DNA from: JAFDZV01 sp966128725
GTDB lineage: Bacteria; Bacteroidota; Ignavibacteria; OLB7
DNA length: 31,967 nucleotides
Assembly (NCBI GenBank): GCA_966128725.1
Contig: CBHYLN010000053.1
Span: 1-31,967, forward strand
Direction of reading: 5' to 3'
The translations under genes were made by a program, and so were the position numbers. The notes beneath the pieces are model-generated. The model was given only the letters and a program-made list of their open reading frames with translations. It was not told the origin of the DNA and ran no database searches. Below, piece by piece: positions 25,873-31,967 of the stretch (positions are counted from its first letter, which is position 1; the number at the start of each line of letters is the position of its first letter).

Positions 25873-28113
25873 TCACCGATACCACTCGACATCCCAGCCG
25901 AACCCGTACGACCGCATGGCACGATGCGTGCGCCACCACGTACCGTTGGCAACGTCGGGTTTGAACGGCAGGTCGCGCGAGGCCTGTGGACTAAGCGCGT
26001 ATGTGTCCTTCCCGCCGGTATCCAGGAACAGGCCGTACGTGCCGATGTCGTCGCGGAAGGAGTTGAACGGCGTGGGGTAGAAGGTTGCGCTTCCAAGCGG
26101 GGGCGTGTCGGTCCAGCCAAGCTGATCGGCCGTGGGGCGGAAGTCGATGGTGTAGGTATCGTTGCCAGCGCGATCCCACAACAGCCCGATGCTGCACAGG
26201 TCGGCGGAGCCGCCGCAGTTCAGCTTCAGCAGGTATGCGTCGTCGCCGGCGCCGTCGATGGAGATTCCGATGGACCCATCGCGCGCATGGCCCAGATACT
26301 GGTTCATGGCGCCGTCGTACCCAACGGCATACGTATCGTTCCCTTCAAGGTCCACCTTGCAGCCGATGGCGTAATGCGCGCCTGCACCGATGGAATACTT
26401 GCCGCTGCGATACACGTCGTTGCCGGAACGATCCTCCAGCATGCCCAGCCCCCACCAGTAGCCTACGCCCTGGCTCCAGACCGGCGCGCTGTAGTAGTCA
26501 TCGCCGGCACCGTCCACCAGCGCGCCCACGCCGCCGGCCAACGACGCGCCGTCGCCAAGATCCGCGCGGCGGCCGAATCCGCACCCCTGCGACATCGATA
26601 CCGATTGGCCGAGATACAGTTCGGATATCGCGCCATCGTCGCGGGCCACGTAGCGGTCGTTGCCGGTGGCGTCCAGCAGGATGCCGGCCCCAAGGGTTCC
26701 GCCCAGCCCCTGCGACTCGCTGCCGCATGTGTAGCGATCGTTGCCGGCAAGGTCCACCAATGCCCCAACACCGATGTGTGCCGCACCCTGCCCCCAGGTT
26801 GCGTCGGTGATGTACTCGTCGTCGCCGGCGAAGTCCATCAGCGCGCCGGTGCCGTACCAGGCGCAGCCCAATCCGGATTCGCTGGTGTGGTAACGGTCGT
26901 TGCCGGCGAGGTCGAACAACGCGCCGATGCCGAACAATCCGCACGCCAGTGCGGCGGGCTCGCCGGCGCACTCGTAGGCGTCGTTGCCGGCAAGGTCCAC
27001 GGCCAGGCGAATCTGCCCCAGGCCGTTGGTGGCGGCCAGACGGCCCCGGTAGCTGTCGTCGCCGCCAAGGTCAATGGTCAAGGCCGCGTCGGAGCCGGCG
27101 ACCGTATCCCGCCCCGTTCCCAGCAGGCGCACCAGGCCAGTTTGGGTCGGCAGCTCGAATCCCGCAATCCGCGCCGCGCCAACCGGATGCAGCGAATCGG
27201 CCGAACGGAACTCGCGTATCGCGCGGCCAACCTGCGCGAACAGCACGGTTGAGGCAAATGCAAGGCGCCGGCGGTCCAGATAATCCGGCAGGCGGAGCAC
27301 ACCAACGTCCGGCGTTGCCGCCTGGCCAAGCCTCTCGTCGGCCCACGGCGCCTTGGCCATCGCGTAAGGCGATGCGCCGAAGGCCTTGCCGCGCTCGAGC
27401 ACGGCACGCGCGTCGCTGCTGTAGGCGCCGGCAAGCCAGGCATTGGCTTCGCCGATGGCCACCATCAGCCGCGCAATCAGCAGGCGGGCATGTGTTGGCA
27501 GCGCTGCCCACTGCGCGCGCGTTGTTGCGCCAAGCCGACGAACGGAATCCAACGATGCGGGCGCGGCGATATGATTCGGCGTGGGGTCCTGATAGGCCAC
27601 AAGCGAATCAAACGCCTCCGGACGATCGATGCGCCCCGGCCCATACCACCGCAGATTTTCAACGGAGTCCGAAACAAGCGGCAGCATTCGCCCGGCGGAA
27701 ATATCCGTCAGGCCAAAACCACGCTGCACAACACCGTCGATGGCGCCGGCATTATCCAACAGCCCCTGGCTTGCCAGCCCGGTAAAGCGCGGCACCGCGC
27801 GGGCATTGCGATACAGCGCCCACACGGTGCGAAGCACATACGGGTCCGGATTGTAGCCAAGCATTTGATCGGCGGTAAACCCGAGAACGCCGCCGGCCGG
27901 CATCAACTGCGGCACGGCCTCGTCCCACAGGGAATCCGGCACCAGGAGCGCGGCGCGGCCGGGCGGAACAGCCTGTGTCACCATCGGCGCGGCCGATGGT
28001 GACGGCGGGTCGGCGGCGAGGCGTCTGCCCGCCCCCTGCGCAGCGCACGCAATCGTGACGACCGGCAGAAGGCACAGGAGTGCATGCAGAATGGCGTTGC
28101 GGGACTGTGTCAT
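25873..28113 (-). CDS. Lipoprotein with about twelve D-x-x-G-N/D-D-x-Y repeats
   Basis: The 746-residue product begins with a lipoprotein signal ending in TIAC (Cys23); the ATG at 28113 is used because an in-frame ATG at 28365 lies far upstream of the signal. Residues about 25-380 form an unrecognised domain. From about 390 to 730 there is a tandem array whose units start with a turn such as VDLAGNDRY, MDFAGDDEY, VDGAGDDYY, EDRSGNDVY and WDRAGNDTY, usually every 27 residues, followed by a Gly-rich strand (GxGxL). I count twelve turns. The regular Asp/Asn-Gly-rich turns resemble calcium-binding beta-solenoids but do not match the RTX nonapeptide. It probably sits at the cell surface or in the periplasm. 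Function unknown. Confidence 0.85.
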   Translation of the reverse strand: MTQSRNAILHALLCLLPVVTIACAAQGAGRRLAADPPSPSAAPMVTQAVPPGRAALLVPDSLWDEAVPQLMPAGGVLGFTADQMLGYNPDPYVLRTVWALYRNARAVPRFTGLASQGLLDNAGAIDGVVQRGFGLTDISAGRMLPLVSDSVENLRWYGPGRIDRPEAFDSLVAYQDPTPNHIAAPASLDSVRRLGATTRAQWAALPTHARLLIARLMVAIGEANAWLAGAYSSDARAVLERGKAFGASPYAMAKAPWADERLGQAATPDVGVLRLPDYLDRRRLAFASTVLFAQVGRAIREFRSADSLHPVGAARIAGFELPTQTGLVRLLGTGRDTVAGSDAALTIDLGGDDSYRGRLAATNGLGQIRLAVDLAGNDAYECAGEPAALACGLFGIGALFDLAGNDRYHTSESGLGCAWYGTGALMDFAGDDEYITDATWGQGAAHIGVGALVDLAGNDRYTCGSESQGLGGTLGAGILLDATGNDRYVARDDGAISELYLGQSVSMSQGCGFGRRADLGDGASLAGGVGALVDGAGDDYYSAPVWSQGVGYWWGLGMLEDRSGNDVYRSGKYSIGAGAHYAIGCKVDLEGNDTYAVGYDGAMNQYLGHARDGSIGISIDGAGDDAYLLKLNCGGSADLCSIGLLWDRAGNDTYTIDFRPTADQLGWTDTPPLGSATFYPTPFNSFRDDIGTYGLFLDTGGKDTYALSPQASRDLPFKPDVANGTWWRTHRAMRSYGFGWDVEWYR

Positions 28114-28784
28114 GGGCAGGATGGATTTGGGCTGATGCGCTACATGGCCGTGTGGGCTGCCCGGAGTGGATGCGCGCGGCATGTGCCGGCAATCAAGGGG
28201 CCGATGCCTGAACGGTCCCTTGCCCAACGTCATCAGCAACGTTGGGCAGTCCACGGCGGGCAGTGTGACGATCCGGGGTATGTCAACAGGCCGATAACGG
28301 CCATGCCCGGAATAATACGCAACGCGGTCGAATCCAGCAGAGCTCGCCTGCCATGCAACGTACAAGCAGTCTCAGGCGCGCAACAAACGTATCGGCCGGC
28401 TGGGTGGGCGGGTAAGGCATCATCGCGCTGGCCGGAGCCTGCGTACCCGCCGATCGCGATGTGCGCGGGCGCGGCCAAGCTGCGCCAACAACGCGGCGGA
28501 TGAGCATGTTATGTTCACCTACTCAGCAAACAGCAACAGCCCCTTCGGTCGGTGCGGCCGAAGGGGCTGAATACATAAGGCGCATATACGCGCATCGAAT
28601 GCGCTGCCGGAAGCTGCTCCACGCGTGGATCGCGCCTTGCGCTCACACGGCAGGGGCCATCGTTGCGAACGAGCAGGCCATTGCTCCATGGCTGGTCGCC
28701 GGCCGCGTGTATCGCGGTGCGATCTTCACTGCCCCTGCTCCTCGTTGACCGTGCCACGGCTGTATGCTCATCGCGTGGGATGGC
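28114..28784. other. Intergenic region with a strong hairpin
   Basis: About 670 bases without a credible gene. The only clear structure is the 12-bp hairpin at 28537-28569. Confidence 0.4.
28537..28569 (-). terminator. Strong hairpin, probable terminator
   Basis: CAGCCCCTTCGG pairs perfectly with CCGAAGGGGCTG (12 bp) around a nine-base loop. On the minus strand it is followed by TTGCTGTTTGCTG, a loose T-rich stretch. It would end transcripts of the small secreted protein gene, about 215 bases downstream of its stop. Confidence 0.6.
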
Positions 28785-29123
28785 TTAGGGGCACTTCTCG
28801 ACCGTGACAATGCAGGAATCCTTGCCGACCTTCACCACAACCTGATCGCCGACCGCCACATCGAGACTAGCCACACCAGCGAAGAACGAACCATCCTTGG
28901 CGGCCGTGGTCTCGCGGGTGGTCTTGGGGGCACCAACCTTGTAGGCGGTCACGGTCGCACCGCCGGGCACCGAGCCGACCTGTCCGGCCATGACATCGCC
29001 ACCCTGCAACACCGAACAGTCGTAGACATGGATCTTGTCGCAGTCGATTGCGGCGAACGTAACCGCGTACGCTGCCAGCGTGAGGACGATTGTTGTAAGA
29101 GTTCGAGATGAGAAGCGCTTCAT
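28785..29123 (-). CDS. Small secreted four-cysteine protein
   Basis: The 112-residue product has a Sec signal peptide (MKRFSSRTLTTIVLTLAAYA..., cleavage about residue 24). The mature part of about 88 residues has four cysteines, two near the start (AIDCD, YDC) and two near the end (DSC, EKC), suggesting two disulfides that tie the ends together. The middle (GGATVTAYKVGAP, TTAAKDGSFFAGV, VGDQVVVKVG) reads as a small beta-sandwich like carboxypeptidase-regulatory/Ig-like domains. A GGGAG ribosome site 8-10 bases before the ATG at 29123 fixes the start. No neighbour explains its role. Not recognised as a named family. Confidence 0.8.
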   Translation of the reverse strand: MKRFSSRTLTTIVLTLAAYAVTFAAIDCDKIHVYDCSVLQGGDVMAGQVGSVPGGATVTAYKVGAPKTTRETTAAKDGSFFAGVASLDVAVGDQVVVKVGKDSCIVTVEKCP

Positions 29124-29736
29124 ATCAGAGTCTCCCTGATTGAGATTGAGTGAGTGTGTGTGGATCCATCGCATCGGGCCGGCGTGCTTGTCCGCTCCCT
29201 GATTGCACGACAATGCTGAGTCGTCCAGGCAGAGTTATGCCCGGGCCGCGACACGTTGGCTACGTATGCCCTGCAAAGGGCACGTGCGTTGTGCTTATTG
29301 ACGTTGTGGTTCCGCGGAAAAGCGGAGCCTGAGGACTGAATGCATATAAGCTACATTCCCCCCGGCATGGCATGGGAGTACATGAATAGGTACCCCTAAC
29401 CCATTACGAATACGATTACCAAGTTGGCTTCATCCCTGGTGCGTTTGGCGGCTCTCACAGGTCACTCCCACCCCGCCCGTCCACGACCCTCTGCTCGATT
29501 CCGCCCGCGACCACCGGGCATCACCCCACACGTAGCACATGATGACCTGAAATGGCGCGGCCATATACCAAGTGGGCTACTGGGAGCACGGGATCTTACA
29601 TGTGCATGGTCATCGTAGGCCCGATGCACAGATGGGCAGGATTTGATTGGGACGCATCACTGTCACGTGGAACAGGGTTGGCAGCGTGTGGCGGATCCGC
29701 AAAGGATGGTCGCGAGCCCACCGCAACGGCGATCGG

Positions 29737-29881
29737 GCACAATCATGCACCGTCGCGGCCATCCGTAATAAGCATGAAGACCCGGCCGCTGGCCAGGTCT
29801 TCATGGTTTGATGGGTGCCGGCCGCCGCGAACCACAGACACGCCAGCACGGTACCCACAAAGGCGATGCACAATCATGCAC
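29737..29881. repeat. Direct repeat of a 14-mer in the gene-free region
   Basis: GCACAATCATGCAC occurs exactly at 29737-29750 and 29868-29881, each preceded by GGCGAT (with three extra bases in the first copy). The two copies flank the hairpin at 29773-29805. Confidence 0.55.
29773..29805. terminator. Hairpin in the gene-free region
   Basis: CATGAAGACC pairs with GGTCTTCATG (10 bp), with an inner GGCC/GGCC pair and a three-base loop. GTTTG follows on the plus strand. No gene is close enough to need it as a terminator, so its role is open. Confidence 0.45.
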
Positions 29882-30622
29882 TTGCCGCACCCGTCTCGCG
29901 ACACCACGGTTACATCACCGGCTGGGCTGCTGATACCATCACATGAAGGCAGCCGCACCCACATACAATCTCGTTGTTGCGCATACAGGCGGGCATCAAC
30001 GCCCGACTGCATTACTCTCCGTTCGCACGCGCGGAGGCTCACTGTTCTGGCGATATCGACCGGGTTATACACACCATACAGATATCGCACGGCATCTGTA
30101 CCCGGTTGCATTGCCATCGATACGATTGCCGGGCATCACGCGAATGCATCGCGGCGTTCGCGCCCCTGCTGCATACGCAGGCAACCCCTCGTGCTCAGGG
30201 CCGGCTCCGGCCCCACAGCTATTCGCCGAGGTCGTAACGGCGTTCGGAAAACTTCACGTTCACAGCTGTTGTCAAGATGGCGTGTGTATTGCTCGCCAGA
30301 ACGATAGCCTCCGGCTGGACACCGGGCATCGCACCGAGCATGTCCGGCATTATCCGGACTATCTTCCCCGCCTGCGCACGGCTGTCGGAATGCCGCTCGC
30401 GTGCACCATCACTTCATTCCACCGATAACCGAGACATCGCCAGGCGACTCAACGGACATGGGGCAAATCCGACACATGCAGAGATAACGATACATGCCGG
30501 GGCGAAAGCTCCGGATTTCTTGCACTCCCGCGAACAGACACAGGAGATGCAGCGTGCGAACGGTAGATGCGGACCACAGTCATCCCAATTCACACGATCC
30601 GGACTGTTCAACCACGCTCACT

Positions 30623-30662
30623 ATACAGTGGGAGCGCCTTTGGCTCGGCGCCCCCACTGTAT
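30623..30662 (-). terminator. Terminator of the fibre-like gene
   Basis: ATACAGTGGG pairs with CCCACTGTAT (10 bp). After one mismatch GCGCC pairs with GGCGC around an eight-base loop. It lies 22 bases after the stop of the minus-strand gene at 30685. Confidence 0.65.
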
Positions 30663-30684
30663 TGATAAACGATAGGAACTCAGG

Positions 30685-31967
30685 TTAGAACTGGTGCCAC
30701 CTGGAGACACCGTCGCTGTAGAAGCTGAAGCCACCGGTGCCTGTCCCCGCGGAGATCGTCACCGATGTTGACGATGCGTTGATCAGGTCCGTGCCGCTAC
30801 GTTGGATCGTAACGTTATTAACGGCAGCATTCCCAAGCTCGTTCTTCACCAGAAGGATCTTGCCCGATGGCACCGAGTTGGCCGCCGGGAGTGTAACCGT
30901 GACCGGGCCAGCGGTGACATCAACACCAACGATATCGGTTCCCGCCGGAACCGTGTACGGGGAGTTGACATTCGAGATACTGACACGGCTGAACGACAAT
31001 CCGGTTGCCGGATTTGCCCAACCCACCGTGTTCGTGCCGCTGTTGTACATCAACACCTGCCCGTTGGTGGCACCGGTACCGCTCACCTTAGCCGCCGTAA
31101 CCGCGCCATCGGCGATGTGACGGCTGGTGACCGCGTACGTCAGCAGCTTCAACCCGGAGATCGCGCTGTCCGCCATCTTCGAGGTTGTCACCGTACCGTT
31201 GGCGACCTTCGATGTCGTGATCGCGTTGGCTACGATGTCGCCGTTCTGGATGCTGTTCGCAAGCGTCAGCTTCGAGTACGGAATGCCCGCCGCCGCAATG
31301 ATGTCGGCGTTGGTGATCGTGCCGTCGGCGATCTTCGCGCTTGTCACGGCATTCGCCGCGATCGTCGGGTTCGGATACGTGCCGGATAGATCACCACCAG
31401 CGGCGCCGGTTGCACCGCCGCCAGCAGACGCGGACCACACGACGTTTGTACCATCAAACGTAAGCACGTCGCCGCTGGCAGCACCAGTGCTGCTCACCTT
31501 GGCTGTGGTCACCGAGCCGTCGGCAATCTTCGCCGCCGTGATCGCGTTGTTGGCGACCGTCGGGTTCGGATACGTCCCGGTGAGGTCGCCGCCTGCTGCA
31601 CCGCTTGGCGGAAGGCTGGTCGGCGCGCCGCTCAGCTTCGAGTAGCTGATGCCGTTTGCCACCTTCGCATCGGTCACCGAGCCATCGGCGAGATGCGCCG
31701 TGTTCACCGCCGCCGTCAACAGCTTCAACCCGGAGATCGCGCTGTCCGCCATCTTCGAGGTTGTCACCGTACCGTTGGCGACCTTCGATGTCGTGATCGC
31801 GTTGGCCACGATGTCGCTGTTCTGGATGCTGTTCACCAGCGACAGCTTCGAGTACGAAATGCCCGCCGCCGCCGCGATATCCGCGTTGGTGACCGTACCG
31901 TCGGAGATCTTTGCCGACGTGATCGCGTCGTTGGCGACCGTCGGGTTCGGATACGTCCCGCTGAGAT
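30685..31967 (-). CDS. Repetitive tail-fibre/adhesin-like protein, C-terminal part (N-terminus beyond the right edge)
   Basis: About 427 residues are visible and the frame is open to the window edge, so the start is missing. The sequence is built from repeats such as GDLSGTYPNPT, ITTSKVANGTVTTSKMADSAISGLKLL, AKIADGSVT and AAGIPYSKL, low in charge and rich in Ala, Thr, Ser and Gly. That is typical of trimeric fibre or beta-helical stalk proteins in phage tails and surface adhesins. The last 110 residues are a distinct non-repetitive domain (SPYTVPAGTDIVGVDV, TLPAANSVPSGK, NNVTIQRSGTDLI, FYSDGVSRWHQF) of the kind that caps such fibres. No transmembrane or anchor signal is visible in this part. 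It may be exported or belong to a tail-like particle. Confidence 0.82.
   Translation of the reverse strand, partial: LSGTYPNPTVANDAITSAKISDGTVTNADIAAAAGISYSKLSLVNSIQNSDIVANAITTSKVANGTVTTSKMADSAISGLKLLTAAVNTAHLADGSVTDAKVANGISYSKLSGAPTSLPPSGAAGGDLTGTYPNPTVANNAITAAKIADGSVTTAKVSSTGAASGDVLTFDGTNVVWSASAGGGATGAAGGDLSGTYPNPTIAANAVTSAKIADGTITNADIIAAAGIPYSKLTLANSIQNGDIVANAITTSKVANGTVTTSKMADSAISGLKLLTYAVTSRHIADGAVTAAKVSGTGATNGQVLMYNSGTNTVGWANPATGLSFSRVSISNVNSPYTVPAGTDIVGVDVTAGPVTVTLPAANSVPSGKILLVKNELGNAAVNNVTIQRSGTDLINASSTSVTISAGTGTGGFSFYSDGVSRWHQF
31145..31806 (-). repeat. Long direct DNA repeat inside the fibre-like gene
   Basis: The 86 bases at 31145-31230 are identical to those at 31721-31806, a period of 576 bases (192 codons). 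Similarity continues with scattered differences toward the right edge. The perfect core implies recent duplication or gene conversion between repeat units. Confidence 0.8.

Larger units (their letters stand above)
29124..30684. other. 1.56-kb region without a credible gene
   Basis: Open frames here are short or are rich in Arg, Ser, His and Pro with no domain pattern, so none is called. Visible structures are a repeated 14-mer (29737, 29868), a hairpin at 29773-29805 and the terminator of the following minus-strand gene at 30623-30662. A smaller 8-bp hairpin (with one G-T pair) is at 29308-29329. Confidence 0.5.

Noticed and set aside
26400..27080. Recurrent GTCGTTGCCGGC-type DNA words, possibly a CRISPR-like array
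   Set aside because: They are in-frame codons of the AGND repeats of a protein-coding gene; spacing and sequence follow the protein period.
25612..27252. A 546-codon plus-strand open frame opposite the repeat lipoprotein
   Set aside because: Its apparent repeats (AVVAGKVHQ-like) are the reverse reading of the D-x-x-GND codons; no start or ribosome site is convincing.
28278..28283. A perfect TTGACA (minus strand) upstream of the repeat lipoprotein
   Set aside because: No -10-like hexamer is present 15-19 bases downstream.
29552..30307. A 251-codon plus-strand open frame in the gene-free region
   Set aside because: No ribosome site, and a Ser/Arg/Pro/His-rich composition with no domain pattern; it looks like random GC-rich open frame.

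Overview
The window (about 32 kb, GC-rich, roughly 60% by eye) looks like chromosome of a free-living bacterium of the Fibrobacterota-Chlorobiota-Bacteroidota (FCB) group, perhaps a Kapabacteria/Ignavibacteria-like lineage. This is inferred from several things. A TAnnTTTG-type -7 element stands before a tRNA gene. There is a decayed fragment resembling a type IX secretion/FlgD-like C-terminal domain. There are several lipoproteins with Bacteroidota-style architecture, a sortilin/BNR protein, and many genes lack a strong Shine-Dalgarno. No 16S rRNA or other decisive marker is present, so the assignment is tentative.

Layout. (1) 1-2596, minus strand: part of a contractile injection system or phage-tail-like locus, with a full tail sheath gene, a tail tube gene and a broken second sheath gene that runs off the left edge. 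(2) 3118-8231, plus strand: three tandem paralogous lipoproteins of unknown function, with a relic of a secretion-type C-terminal domain between the second and third. (3) 14225-8355, minus strand: a probable five-gene operon (NAD(P)-binding oxidoreductase, ABC ATPase, double-FtsX permease, HlyD-like adaptor, small four-helix membrane protein) ending in a long hairpin. The three middle genes form one tripartite exporter. (4) 14317-17665: a small serine esterase, a tandem UspA stress protein, a divergent Crp/Fnr regulator with an N-terminal cysteine cluster, and a glyoxalase-fold protein. (5) 17725-18037: promoter, a decayed tRNA-Ser copy, an intact tRNA-Ser(CGA) and a strong terminator. (6) 18278-21028: a RapA-like RNA polymerase recycling ATPase, followed by a short intergenic region with interlocked inverted repeats. 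(7) 25172-21252, minus strand: a 1306-residue secreted protein fusing a LolA/RseB-like domain to a BNR/sortilin-type propeller. (8) 28113-25873, minus strand: a lipoprotein carrying a run of about 27-residue D-x-x-G-N/D-D-x-Y repeats. (9) 29123-28785: a small secreted four-cysteine protein. (10) 29124-30684: a 1.56-kb stretch without a credible gene. (11) 30685 to the right edge, minus strand: the C-terminal part of a repetitive tail-fibre/adhesin-like protein with GDLSGTYPNP repeats.

How the parts relate. The exporter operon (region 3) and the Crp/Fnr-UspA pair (region 4) are the only neighbourhoods whose gene order argues for joint function. The rest is envelope and surface biology: lipoproteins, secreted propellers, a contractile tail and a fibre-like protein, interspersed with large non-coding gaps. 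The most unusual items are the truncated sheath paralogue, the lipoprotein triplet, the tRNA-Ser relic whose variable arm still pairs, the interlocked inverted repeats after rapA, and the two repeat-rich surface proteins.
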